NCBI RefSeq assembly: GCF_000585215.1
Contig: NZ_AONC01000046.1
Coordinates: 1 to 32,416, forward strand
From: Imhoffiella purpurea
GTDB taxonomy: Bacteria > Pseudomonadota > Gammaproteobacteria > Chromatiales > Chromatiaceae
Length of the DNA: 32,416 nucleotides
Reading direction: 5' to 3'
Below the pieces are notes generated by a model. It was not told the origin of the DNA and did no database searches. It was given only the letters and a program-made list of their open reading frames with translations. Shown here in pieces: positions 1 through 8,017 of the stretch (position 1 is the first letter of the stretch; each line of letters begins with the position of its first letter). The translations under genes were made by a program, and so were the position numbers.

Positions 1-106
1 CTGGCTATTTAGGCACCGCGAAACGAAAGGCGCGGAAACAGATAAGCCATGGCTACCGCGATGGGCGACCTGCTCTCTACTCTACCCTTTTTCCTTTTTT
101 AGATCC

Positions 107-136
107 GTCCCCTTTTTCCTAGTCCCCTTTTTCCTA
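107..136. repeat. 15-bp tandem direct repeat (two perfect copies)
   Basis: The unit GTCCCCTTTTTCCTA occurs at 107-121 and again, directly abutting and identical, at 122-136. A related partial copy (CCCTTTTTCC) lies at 85-94. The array sits just past the stop codon of the first minus-strand gene, so it is in that gene's 3' flank. Its origin is unknown. It could be a slipped-strand duplication or part of a REP-like element. Confidence 0.8.
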
Positions 137-736
137 TTAGGTGTCATCGGCGTCGAGGCCAAGTAAGTGAGCAATCCAGGCAGCCGCAAGCGAAGCCAGA
201 ATTCCTGTAGTTATGGCGACCACGATGATTATTCCTGATAGGTCGTGCGCTTTGATCCATGCAATCGCACCTGCTACTAGGGAGCCGACGGAGAATAGCC
301 ATCGGTACTTCTTTAACGCATCGACGGCGAAAAGTGTGGCGCCAAGGGTTTTCACCGTCGTCCACTGAAAAAAATACGGCATTTTTCTGAAGAGACGGCC
401 AAACCAAGTGACTTTCGTGTAGTACACTTCTATCGGGCGCATGACCCCTGCATCTATCAATCTTACCTCTGAGTTGCACAGTTTGCTGGCTAGACAGAAC
501 GAGACCACAGATTTTGTGAAGTCGCTGAAACTACGCAACCTAACTGCCTCGTCAAATTCCAATGAGTCGAAGTTAATAGGGTGCCCGTCAAGAATATCGC
601 TGACGTTTCTAAGGTGAAGTTCAATTACTGGAACAGGTATCTTACCTGACGTGCACACTCGAAGAATCTCACAGATCATCCTGATGTCCTGACGTCCAGT
701 GGTCTTGATCTTCGGTACGGGAATACTGTGATTCAT
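137..736 (-). CDS. orphan two-helix membrane protein (putative integron cassette gene)
   Basis: This 199-residue protein belongs to no family I recognise. The first ~130 residues are soluble-looking and mixed in charge. The C-terminal ~65 residues contain two hydrophobic segments (around WLFSVGSLVAGAIAW and IIIVVAITTGILASLAAAW), so it probably anchors in the inner membrane by its tail. Its ATG lies only a few bases after the R' box (743-749) of an attC-like site, which is where the start of a gene cassette is expected. The GTTAGG of that box may also serve as ribosome binding site. Base composition is clearly more AT-rich than the ATPase genes that follow, which suggests acquisition by transfer. 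Function unknown. Confidence 0.65.
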   Translation of the reverse strand: MNHSIPVPKIKTTGRQDIRMICEILRVCTSGKIPVPVIELHLRNVSDILDGHPINFDSLEFDEAVRLRSFSDFTKSVVSFCLASKLCNSEVRLIDAGVMRPIEVYYTKVTWFGRLFRKMPYFFQWTTVKTLGATLFAVDALKKYRWLFSVGSLVAGAIAWIKAHDLSGIIIVVAITTGILASLAAAWIAHLLGLDADDT

Positions 737-742
737 GGTGGC

Positions 743-816
743 ACCTAACGTTAGCGCTCACCTGACGCAGGGGGAGCTGTAGCGACCATGGCGGTCGGGT
801 GTGGCGCATTGTTAGC
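743..816 (-). repeat. attC-like integron recombination site
   Basis: On the minus strand an R''-like CTAAC (811-815) and an R' box GTTAGGT (743-749, matching GTTRRRY) pair with each other. Inside them, L-type arms GCGC/GCGC and CACC/GGTG also pair, separated by unpaired AAT versus TA spacer bases and an extra base. That imperfect hairpin layout is typical of attC sites. The 253-residue gene upstream ends inside the site (its TAA is at 754-756), and the next gene starts 7 bases beyond R'. Both are cassette hallmarks. No integrase gene is in the window, so this could be a cluster of attC sites without an integrase or the edge of a longer array. Confidence 0.6.
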
Positions 817-1512
817 ATGTTCAGCCTCAAGTTCATGCTCTATAATCTTGCCGATTCGGCCGATGTAGGGTGATCCATAACCGCGACACATTTCAATCCA
901 CCAGCCACGCCCGTTGACCGGAAGTTCGAGAAACACTCTTCCGGGTTTCCCGCCCTCACCTTTTGGGTTGTAGACAGTTATATGCGTAATTGTCATCAAG
1001 AAAAATTCTTTCTCAGGCATCTTGATAATTTGCGGTTTGCTTCGAATTCCTTTGAATACCGCTATCAATTCTTTGATGCGAGCATCAATAAGTTCATTGT
1101 CAGGCACTACATATGTGTAGCGAACTCCATTTTTTGCATTAGATTTCACAATGGGAATAACGTCAGCATCGGCAGTGTCATTCTCCAAGTCTGGGGAAAC
1201 TACCCAAATATCTTTGGCTTTTATGCTTTCCTCTATTTCGTTTATTTGGTGAGTTGGGTACAGCCAGTCTGGTTTTTCTTTGTATTCCAAGGCTTGAATG
1301 CTTTTCGATAAGACTTCCAGTTGCTGCTCGTATTTTGACCTGACTCCAACCGAAACAGATAAGGAGTAGAGAACTAAAATTGAGAAAGACCCCAAAGCTC
1401 CAGCAATGAGCCAAGGCCATCCAAATGCCTCATCGACTTTGCTGAGCGCAACTGCAAGAATAACAGTGCCAGCACCTAGCGCCCCGATTTCAATCCATCG
1501 CTCTTTATTCAT
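754..1512 (-). CDS. orphan membrane protein with cytoplasmic sensor-like domain (putative integron cassette gene)
   Basis: This protein has 252-253 residues. Two N-terminal hydrophobic segments (about residues 9-25 and 33-55) are followed by a short coiled-coil-like stretch and a ~150-residue soluble domain containing IWVVSPDLEND and GVRYTYVVPD. That domain loosely resembles uncharacterised domains seen in bacterial membrane effectors, but I cannot assign a family. The last ~20 residues, including NNAPHPTA, are encoded by the attC-like site and look like read-through of the recombination site rather than a folded domain. The gene is AT-richer than its neighbours. It ends just before the other orphan gene and is 125 bp from the end of ATPase operon 1. 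Function unknown; a defence role is only a guess from location and build. Confidence 0.65.
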
Positions 1513-1534
1513 TAGTTCTTCCTATTAACAGTGT

Positions 1535-1541
1535 GTTAGGC
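1535..1541 (-). other. possible degenerate attC half-site
   Basis: On the minus strand this reads GCCTAAC, a perfect match to the R'' consensus RYYYAAC. It lies about 20 bp upstream of the start of the 253-residue cassette-like gene. No well-matched R' partner follows (GTTAATA is the nearest), so it could be the remains of a collapsed attC. A 7-bp match can also occur by chance. Confidence 0.25.
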
Positions 1542-1566
1542 GGAATTTATACATATTATATAAGGC

Positions 1567-1585
1567 TGATATCCAAAATATCAGA
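1567..1585. other. AT-rich inverted repeat downstream of ATPase operon 1
   Basis: CTGATAT and ATATCAG form a perfect 7-bp inverted repeat around a 5-base spacer. It lies between the stop of the subunit A gene and the cassette island. The stem is AT-rich and no clear U-tract follows on the minus strand, so it is a poor intrinsic terminator. It may be a weak transcription stop or a protein-binding site. Confidence 0.3.
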
Positions 1586-1637
1586 ACTAGGCGGAAACTC
1601 AATGCCGATATTCCGCGAATATTCGACACAAATACCC

Positions 1638-3443
1638 CTATTCCACTCCCACTCCACCCCCCTGCTTCGCATACTCAACCCGAATCCCCTCCATCGTCTT
1701 CTCAACCTCATCCCGAAACCCCTGTATCCGATCCAATTCCTCACTCGAATACATCGACTTGATCCTCCGCATCTTGGCCAGTAGCGGCAAATTCTGCAGC
1801 TCCGACACCGGCACCCCCAGCTGAATCAGCGATTCCCCGCTCCGATAGATCCCAATAGCCAGATCCAGCAAAGCAAACTGTTTGGCCGGCGAGCAAAAGG
1901 TATCGATGTCATCGAGCGCGCTCTGCTGCAACACGCCTTCCTTGATAAGCGCAGCCCCTTCCAACTCCCAGCGCTGTGCATCGGACAGCGCCTCCGGCCC
2001 GACCAGATTGACGATGCGCGAGAGTTCGGCGTCGCGGGCGAGGAGGGCGAGGGCGGCGGCGCGGCGCTGTTCCCAGTTCGGGTCGATCTCCTTGTGCCAC
2101 CACTGGGCGGCGGTCTGGACGTGGCCCGAGAAGCTGGTGACCCAGTCGATCGAGGGATAGTGTCGGGCGTCGGCGAGCTCCTTGGAGAGTGCCCAGAAGG
2201 TCTCGATGATGTCCTTGGTGTGGCTGGTCACGGGCTCGGAGAAGTCGCCGCCGGGCGGGGAGACGGCGCCGATGAGGGTGACCGAGCCGGAGCCGGCGTC
2301 GTAGGTCTCGACCCGGCCGGCGCGCTCGTAGACGGCGGCGAGGCGGGAGGCGAGATAGGCCGGATAGCCTTCCTCGACCGGCATCTGGCCGAGCCGGCCC
2401 GAGACCTCGCGCAGGGCCTCGGCCCAGCGGCTGGTGGAGTCGGCGAGCATGACCACGTCGTAGCCCATGTCGCGGTAGTACTCGGCCATGGTGATGCCGA
2501 CGTAGACCGATGCCTCGCGCGCCACCACCGGCATGTTGGAGGTGTTGGCGACCAGCAGGGTGCGCTCCATCAGCTTGCGCCCGGAGTAGGGGTCGTCGAG
2601 CTGAGGGAAGGTCTCCAGCACGTCGACCAGCTCGTTGCCGCGCTCGCCGCAGCCGACGTAGATGACGATGTCGGCGTTGGACCAGCGGGCGACCTGCTGC
2701 TGGACCACGGTCTTGCCGGCGCCGAAGGGGCCGGGCACGGCGCCCTTGCCGCCCTTGAGCTGGGGGAAGAAGGTGTCGATGACCCGCTGTCCGGTGATCA
2801 AGGGGGCGACCCCGTCGTCGCGGCGACGATAGGGGCGGGGTTTTCGCACCGGCCAGCGCTGGTACATGCTCAGCCGATGGCTGTTGCCCTTGGCGTCGCG
2901 CACCCGGGCGATGGTGGACTCGATGTCGTAGGCGCCGGACGGGGCGATCTCCTCTAGCTCGCCCGCGACGCCCGGCGGCACCAGGATGCGATGGAGGATG
3001 GTCTGGGTCTCCTGGACCGTGCCCAGCACGCTGCCGGGTCCGATCTCGGCGCCGGCCTCCAGCCCCTCGGCGCGCTCGAACTCCCACTGCCGGCTCCGGT
3101 CCAGCGCCGGGATGGAGATGCCGCGGCGGATGTAGTCGCCCGATTCGAGCGCGATCTTGGACAGCGGACGCTGCACCCCGTCGAAGATGCCGCCCATGAG
3201 CCCGGGACCCAGCTCGACCGAGAGCGGCCAGCCGACGCCCACCGCCGGCTCGCCCGGTCGCACCCCGTCGGTCGACTCGTAGGTCTGGACCACGGCCTCG
3301 CGGCCGTGCAGCGAGATGACCTCGCCGAAGAGCCCCAGCTCGCCGATCTTCACCTGCTCGCCGCTACGCACGCCGGGCAGGTCGATGGTGACGATGGGGC
3401 CGTTGATGTCGCGGATGACGCCGACTCTGTTCGCTTCGCTCAT
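1638..3443 (-). CDS. ntpA: A/V-type ATP synthase subunit A, copy 1 (catalytic)
   Basis: Catalytic nucleotide-binding subunit of the cytoplasmic A1/V1 head, 601 residues, the usual family length. The N-terminal beta-barrel (VIRDINGPIVTI) is followed by the bulge region unique to A subunits. The P-loop is GPFGAGKTVV with Lys244, and the Walker B/arginine region includes VMLADSTSRWAEALREVSGRLG. The SPPGGDFSEP motif is present. The ATG at 3443 was chosen because MSEANRVGVIRDI is the normal N-terminus; the open frame runs further upstream but only through the subunit E gene. The start lies 4 bp after the stop of E. This is the last gene of operon 1. The B and D subunits that normally follow are missing, and the next DNA is the AT-rich cassette island. 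A complete A subunit with intact catalytic motifs suggests it is, or recently was, functional. Confidence 0.95.
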   Translation of the reverse strand: MSEANRVGVIRDINGPIVTIDLPGVRSGEQVKIGELGLFGEVISLHGREAVVQTYESTDGVRPGEPAVGVGWPLSVELGPGLMGGIFDGVQRPLSKIALESGDYIRRGISIPALDRSRQWEFERAEGLEAGAEIGPGSVLGTVQETQTILHRILVPPGVAGELEEIAPSGAYDIESTIARVRDAKGNSHRLSMYQRWPVRKPRPYRRRDDGVAPLITGQRVIDTFFPQLKGGKGAVPGPFGAGKTVVQQQVARWSNADIVIYVGCGERGNELVDVLETFPQLDDPYSGRKLMERTLLVANTSNMPVVAREASVYVGITMAEYYRDMGYDVVMLADSTSRWAEALREVSGRLGQMPVEEGYPAYLASRLAAVYERAGRVETYDAGSGSVTLIGAVSPPGGDFSEPVTSHTKDIIETFWALSKELADARHYPSIDWVTSFSGHVQTAAQWWHKEIDPNWEQRRAAALALLARDAELSRIVNLVGPEALSDAQRWELEGAALIKEGVLQQSALDDIDTFCSPAKQFALLDLAIGIYRSGESLIQLGVPVSELQNLPLLAKMRRIKSMYSSEELDRIQGFRDEVEKTMEGIRVEYAKQGGGVGVE

Positions 3444-3447
3444 GGTC

Positions 3448-4095
3448 TCATCCGGTGAAGAGGTTGCCCGTGTCGAAACCGCCCGGCAGCAGGCGTTCGA
3501 GGATGGTCTGCTGGATCCGGGGGCGCAGCCGCTCGAGCCGGCCCTCGAAGGTGTGGTCGACGCGGATGCGGCCGTCGGCGCTGGTGACCAGCACGCCGCC
3601 CAATGTGTCGAGCGCCTGCTCCTTGGGGACGAGCCCGATCTCCTTGCCCTCCGGGAGGTGGTTGGAGATGAGGTCCCAGCTGGTGTAGAGGGCGTGCTGA
3701 TCCTGGATGTTGGCGTTGACCAGGAGGGCGTCCGACTCCATGACCCGGGCCGCGCCCAGGATGAGCTGCAGGAGCCAGGCGCCATAGGCCTCCTCGTCCC
3801 GCATGAAGGTTCGCATCCGCTCGGCGAGATTGCGCTCGACGCCCTGCACCAGGTTCCAGCGCATGCGGTCGAGATGGGTCTGCAGCTTGATCTCGCTGGC
3901 CTGGACCCGCTGATGGAAGGTGCGCTCGCCGAGCGCCCGGGCGATGGACTCCTCGCGCTCCTCGCGCAGCCGCAGGCGCTCGGCGGCCTCGCGCAGGATG
4001 CTGTCGCGGCTGCGTCCGGCGCGGTCGCGGTACTCGCTGGCCAGCCGCTCGGCGCGCGCCAGGATGGCCCGTTCCAGTTCGTCTACCTGATTCAC
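3448..4095 (-). CDS. ntpE: A/V-type ATP synthase subunit E, copy 1 (peripheral stalk)
   Basis: 215-residue peripheral stalk subunit. The N-terminal half is a long, highly charged helix expected to form a coiled coil with the G/H-type subunit. The C-terminal half is a globular domain (ILGAARVMESDALLVNANIQDQHAL, then DTLGGVLVTSADGRIRVDHTFEGRLERLRPRIQQTILERL) that binds the top of the catalytic head; this last segment is the E-family signature. The start is a GTG whose bases overlap the TGA of the subunit F gene (GTGA), which implies translational coupling. The gene lies between F and A, the normal place for E here. Confidence 0.9.
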   Translation of the reverse strand: MNQVDELERAILARAERLASEYRDRAGRSRDSILREAAERLRLREEREESIARALGERTFHQRVQASEIKLQTHLDRMRWNLVQGVERNLAERMRTFMRDEEAYGAWLLQLILGAARVMESDALLVNANIQDQHALYTSWDLISNHLPEGKEIGLVPKEQALDTLGGVLVTSADGRIRVDHTFEGRLERLRPRIQQTILERLLPGGFDTGNLFTG

Positions 4096-4463
4096 TGTGG
4101 CTGTCGCTCCCCGGTGTGGCTGGGTTCGAGTGCGGAGGCGCCGAACAGGGCCGCCAGACGCTGGGCCACCTCGCTGGTGAGCTCGGGGGGCGCGTTGAGC
4201 GCCGGCACCGCGATCACCAGGATGCGGCCGCCCTCGCGGCGGGCCCGTTCCAGGTGCGGGATCTTCCGGCCCATGATGGCGTCGTCGACGATGACGAAGG
4301 CCTTGTCGCGCGCGCGCTGCAGCTCGCGGAAGAGCCCGTCGACCGTCTCCGGGGTCGGGTCCGGATGGGTCTCGAAGCCGATCAGCCGGAAGCCGTCGGC
4401 CAGCCGGGCATCGCCGAGGAACAGCATGCGGGTGGTTTGGCTCGGGTTCGGTTGGGCGTCCAT
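4092..4463 (-). CDS. A/V-type ATP synthase subunit F, copy 1 (central stalk)
   Basis: 123-residue small central-stalk subunit that binds subunit D inside the rotor. The opening strand and helix (RMLFLGDARLADGFRLIGFET) and the later AFVIVDDAIMG and GRILVIAVPAL strands give the Rossmann-like fold expected of F, which normally has ~100 residues. The extra length is an N-terminal tail of ~12 residues and a hydrophilic C-terminal tail. It overlaps the GTG start of subunit E by 4 bases. Its usual partner D is not encoded in this operon, so it must pair with the operon 2 D subunit or one encoded elsewhere if the complex assembles. Confidence 0.85.
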   Translation of the reverse strand: MDAQPNPSQTTRMLFLGDARLADGFRLIGFETHPDPTPETVDGLFRELQRARDKAFVIVDDAIMGRKIPHLERARREGGRILVIAVPALNAPPELTSEVAQRLAALFGASALEPSHTGERQPQ

Positions 4464-4485
4464 CGCGGCGGCGGTCCCTCGGATC

Positions 4486-4941
4486 TCAGAGCTTGTTCAG
4501 CAGCAGGATCGAGATGACCAGGCCGTAGATGGCGATACCCTCGGCCAGACCCAGATAGATGAGGGTGCGCCCCAGGTTCTCGGGCTTCTCGGTGATGGCC
4601 GCGAGCGACGCCGCGCCGATGGGTCCCACGGCGATGCCGGCGCCGATGGTCGAGAGCGCGGTCGGAATGCCGGCGCCGATGATGGCCAGGCCCATCCCGG
4701 TGGACATCTCCCGGACGCCCTCGGCCGCCGCGCCCGCCGTCTCCGGGCTGGCGAGGACCTGGTCGATGCCGAGCACCAGCAGGGCGAGCTGGGCGCCGAC
4801 GAAGACCACCAGCTGGGTGCCGAGCGCGGGTCTGTACCAGGCGCGGATCGCGGCCGCGCGTTGCGGTCGCAGCTCCAGATGGAATCCGGCGACGATCAGG
4901 CCGAGGATGGCGAGAGACATGAGGGCGACGAGCCAGTACAT
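4486..4941 (-). CDS. ntpK: A/V-type ATP synthase subunit K, copy 1 (proteolipid rotor ring)
   Basis: 151-residue membrane rotor subunit. The C-terminal hairpin is a clear c-type proteolipid: glycine-rich helix (GLAIIGAGIPTALSTIGAGIAVG), polar loop (ITEKPENLGR), then a helix with the ion-binding carboxylate Glu134 in LAEGIAIYG. Before it come two more hydrophobic segments (residues ~2-19 and ~42-60) that lack the glycine-rich c-type pattern, giving about four membrane helices with one carboxylate. That differs from the copy in operon 2, which has one extra helix. The ATG at 4941 has GGAG six bases upstream. Whether it carries H+ or Na+ cannot be settled from what I see. Confidence 0.92.
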   Translation of the reverse strand: MYWLVALMSLAILGLIVAGFHLELRPQRAAAIRAWYRPALGTQLVVFVGAQLALLVLGIDQVLASPETAGAAAEGVREMSTGMGLAIIGAGIPTALSTIGAGIAVGPIGAASLAAITEKPENLGRTLIYLGLAEGIAIYGLVISILLLNKL

Positions 4942-5008
4942 GATGTGCTCCGGGGTCGGGTTGTCGGGTGTCGTGTCGGTCGATGTCGATCCGGGTGTCG
5001 GCGGTCCC

Positions 5009-6883
5009 TCAGGAGAGGCCGCGGCGGAAACGCAGCGGGCTGAAGGCGTGACCGTCCCCCGAGAAATAGCGCGAGAATCCCTCGTAATACTGCAGACGCA
5101 TCACCTGGATCATGACGATGCCCCCCTCCAGCACCAGGACGAAGAGGTTGCCCAGGATCACGGTGACCAGATGTCCGAAGGCACCCATCATGTCCGCCAG
5201 GCTGAAGACGGCGATGGAGAGCGCCACATGGTTGAGGCTGAAGGCCGCGACCCGCAGGAAGGAGAGTGTGTTGGAGACGTATCCGATGACGGTCTCCAGG
5301 GTCTCGATGAAGACGACCAGGATCCGCTCGCTCAGTCCGCCCTCCTGATGGCGCCAGCTGTGCCAGGCCAGCACGGCGAGCGAGCCGGCGATCAGCACCC
5401 AGGTATGGAGGCCGAATCCATCCCCGCGCTCCATTCCCAGTCCGCCGGCGACCAGCGCCAGATAGAAGATCAGGTTGACGACGCCATGGTGTCCGAAGAG
5501 CGCGCCGGACCAGTTGCGCACGGCGAGCCGGTTGTAGATGGCCAGCAGACAGGCGGTGGCGATGAAGACCACGCCCCAGGCCAGGGCGATGGAGAGCATC
5601 AGCAGCGGATCGCTGAGCGGGCTCATCCAGAGCGCGGGCAGGACGTGCTCGTAGCCGAAGACGCTGCCGTAGAGCAGTCCGAAGCCCATGGAGGCGAGTC
5701 CGGCCAGCAGACCGAAGAGCCAGAAGCGTCCGAGCTTGCGGCGGAAGAGGAGGGCGGCGCCGGCGATGACCGCGCCCTGTCCCAGGTCGCCGAACATGCT
5801 GCCGAACATCAGCAGGAAGGTGACGGCGAACAGGGGCGTCGGGTCCACCTCGCCGTAGGCGGGGATGCCGTACTGGCCGACCAGCATGCCGAAGGGGGCG
5901 AGCAGCCGGCTTCGGACCGGGACGGTCGGGACCAGCGAACGCTCCTCGGGCAGCGGGTCGCGCACGCTCAGGTCGAACGGCTGGCCCAGCGTCTCCCGCA
6001 GCCGCCGTTCCAGTCGGCCGACCGAGCGGGCCGGGACCCAGCCCGCGAGATGCGCCAGGTGTCCCGCGCTGCGCAGGGAGGGATCCAGCTCCACCAGGGG
6101 CTCGGCCATGAGAAGCGTATGCCGGGCCTCGGTCAGCCGCTCGCGATGGGGCGCGGCCCAGGCGTCCAGGGTCTTGCGGAGCGCGCGGCGCTGTTCCTCG
6201 ATCTCGTCGAGCCGGATGGACAGTTCCTTCTGGAGCTCGGCCGGGGGCCGGTCGAGCCCCTGCGGGATGGGCAGGTTCTGGAATCCGGCCGCCGAGAGCA
6301 CGGGCGCGAGGGCGGATTCCTTCTCGCCGGCCGGGCCGACGATGACCACATGGGCGTCCGCGTCCGTCTGCATGTAGAGGTGCAGGATGTGCTTCGCCAG
6401 ACCGACCGCGCCCTCCAGCTGGCGCAGGTTCTCGCGCGGAACCCGGCCGACATGGATGTCGAGGAAGCGGGTCCGGCTCTGCAGCATCCCCAGGTCGATG
6501 TTGAGCTGGGCGAAGTTCTCCAGTGCCGCCTGTTGCTCCCTGACCAGACGCTCGGCGTCGTCGAGGCCCCTGAACGCCTCCTCGTAGCCCGAGGTCTCGT
6601 CCCAGAGCCCGCCCAGCCAGGCGTTGAGCCGGTCGAGCTCGGCGAGGTCGACGACCCGGATGGGGGAGATCGCGGGCGGGGCGTCCGGCGGGACGAGCCG
6701 GGCGATCTTGTCCAGACGCGAACGGGCCTGGATGAAGACCTCGTGGTACTGGTGTCCGGGCAGCGCGTCCAGCTGGGTCTCGGCCGGCGGGCGGCTGTCC
6801 GGATGGAAACTCTGGGTGTCGGCCAGTGCCAGAGACGCCCGCGGCAGGTCCTCGGTCAGGACCAGCAGACGGACGTGCTTCAT
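5009..6883 (-). CDS. ntpI: A/V-type ATP synthase subunit I, copy 1 (membrane stator, a-type)
   Basis: About 624 residues. The N-terminal half is a soluble, helix-rich arm that connects to the peripheral stalks. The C-terminal half holds about eight membrane helices that form the ion path against the K ring. The segment DPTPLFAVTFLLMFGSMFGDLGQG is the family signature. Arg544 in NTLSFLRVAAFSLNH is the expected essential arginine facing the ring, and VMRLQYYEGF supplies a second conserved arginine. Four in-frame ATGs cluster at 6901, 6898, 6889 and 6883. I prefer 6883 (MKHVRLLVLT) because GAGG lies about 9 bases upstream; 6901 would add 6 residues. The gene sits between C and K. Confidence 0.93.
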   Translation of the reverse strand: MKHVRLLVLTEDLPRASLALADTQSFHPDSRPPAETQLDALPGHQYHEVFIQARSRLDKIARLVPPDAPPAISPIRVVDLAELDRLNAWLGGLWDETSGYEEAFRGLDDAERLVREQQAALENFAQLNIDLGMLQSRTRFLDIHVGRVPRENLRQLEGAVGLAKHILHLYMQTDADAHVVIVGPAGEKESALAPVLSAAGFQNLPIPQGLDRPPAELQKELSIRLDEIEEQRRALRKTLDAWAAPHRERLTEARHTLLMAEPLVELDPSLRSAGHLAHLAGWVPARSVGRLERRLRETLGQPFDLSVRDPLPEERSLVPTVPVRSRLLAPFGMLVGQYGIPAYGEVDPTPLFAVTFLLMFGSMFGDLGQGAVIAGAALLFRRKLGRFWLFGLLAGLASMGFGLLYGSVFGYEHVLPALWMSPLSDPLLMLSIALAWGVVFIATACLLAIYNRLAVRNWSGALFGHHGVVNLIFYLALVAGGLGMERGDGFGLHTWVLIAGSLAVLAWHSWRHQEGGLSERILVVFIETLETVIGYVSNTLSFLRVAAFSLNHVALSIAVFSLADMMGAFGHLVTVILGNLFVLVLEGGIVMIQVMRLQYYEGFSRYFSGDGHAFSPLRFRRGLS

Positions 6884-6951
6884 GGGCATGGGCCTCATCA
6901 TGGCTGGATCTCGCTGTCGTGGTGTCGGGCTCGGTGGATCGGCTCCTGCGC

Positions 6952-8013
6952 TCAGGCGGCGCGCCGCGCGCCCGAGGCGCATTCGGCGTCGATGAGGTCG
7001 AGGGCCATCCGGATCCGCGCGTCCGGGAACTGCAGCAGCCGGCCCTGGACGACGGCGAAGAGGCGCAGCAGGTCGCCCTCGCGGAGCATCAGATAGGCCA
7101 GCGCCCGGGCGACGCCGGACGGGCTGCGGGCCAGCATCCAGCGCAGCTCGCAGCGCACATGGGACTCCATGCGCTGCTGCACCTCGGCGATGCTGGCGCA
7201 GTCGGCCATGGTCTGGTCCAGCGGGGACGGCAGCGCGTGCAGCACCTGCTCCAGTCCCTCGAGCTCGACCAGGCGCAGCAGACGGTCGCGGGTCATGAGG
7301 CGCATCGAGGGGACCAGCTGGTAGAAGGTCTCGGACGGCGAGAGCCCATAGGCGAAGCGGAAGCGCAGCATCCACAGCAGGGCCACACGGTCCAGCTCGG
7401 CGCCCATGAGGCGGCGCAGCGAGGCCTGCTGGTGGGTGTCGAACTCGAGGATGCGTCGCACCAGACCGGCGTAATAGCGCTGATCGACCGCCGCCTCGAG
7501 GGCGAATGGCTCGCGCTGCTGCTCGAAGATCTCGCGCGCCTGGCGGGCGACCTGGTGGTACGGTCCGGCCTCCAGCTGGCGCAGCAGGTCGAGCACGTTC
7601 TCGGCGCGGAACAGCTCCTGCTCGGGCAGTCCGAGACGCTCGGGCAGGTCGTAGAGGTGGTCGCGGATCTCCTTCTGGTCCAGGGCATAGAGCTTGCCCC
7701 GGATCAGGGTCTTGAGATTGAAGAGGGCGTACTTGCGGCCCCAGGCGAGCAGCAGGTCGCGCTCGGCGGGCTTCATCGGACGCACCAGGATCTGCAGCTC
7801 GGTCATCAGCAGCCGGATCAGGCTCTGTTCGATGGCGCGGCTGCGCGTGGCGGTGGAGGGCTGCTCGTCGAGCAGGGAGGCGAGCCCGAAACGCTCGGCG
7901 AGGGCCGTGAGCGGCATCTGGGCGAGCTGCTCGGTGAGATCGGGCGCGAAGAGCCGGATCGCCATCACCGACACCCGGGTGTTGAGATAGGCCTGGTCCG
8001 CGACCCTGCCCAT
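6952..8013 (-). CDS. ntpC: A/V-type ATP synthase subunit C, copy 1 (rotor cap)
   Basis: 353-residue soluble cap that joins the D/F shaft to the K ring, the usual family length. The start AYLNTRVSVMAIRLF and the helical threefold internal architecture fit the V0 d/C family; QARAIFEQQREPF-like and LAYLMLREGDLLRLFAVVQGRLL segments near the end are typical. The ATG is 4 bp after the stop of the G/H-like gene and is preceded by TGAGG. The contrast with the 251-residue gene in the same position of operon 2 is notable. Confidence 0.9.
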   Translation of the reverse strand: MGRVADQAYLNTRVSVMAIRLFAPDLTEQLAQMPLTALAERFGLASLLDEQPSTATRSRAIEQSLIRLLMTELQILVRPMKPAERDLLLAWGRKYALFNLKTLIRGKLYALDQKEIRDHLYDLPERLGLPEQELFRAENVLDLLRQLEAGPYHQVARQAREIFEQQREPFALEAAVDQRYYAGLVRRILEFDTHQQASLRRLMGAELDRVALLWMLRFRFAYGLSPSETFYQLVPSMRLMTRDRLLRLVELEGLEQVLHALPSPLDQTMADCASIAEVQQRMESHVRCELRWMLARSPSGVARALAYLMLREGDLLRLFAVVQGRLLQFPDARIRMALDLIDAECASGARRAA

Positions 8014-8017
8014 GGCC

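Noticed and set aside
2094-2957. Long plus-strand open frame opposite subunit A copy 1
   Set aside because: Shadow of a GC-rich gene. Its translation is low-complexity Gly/Asp/Val-rich, while the minus strand has all A-subunit motifs.
3444-3785. Upstream extension of the subunit A copy 1 frame to 715 residues
   Set aside because: The extra part is read out of frame through subunit E and is Ser/Arg-rich. The 601-residue form matches the family.
4559-7096. 845-codon plus-strand open frame opposite K and I of operon 1
   Set aside because: Shadow frame rich in Glu, Gly, Gln and Arg with no domain, opposite two clear subunit genes.
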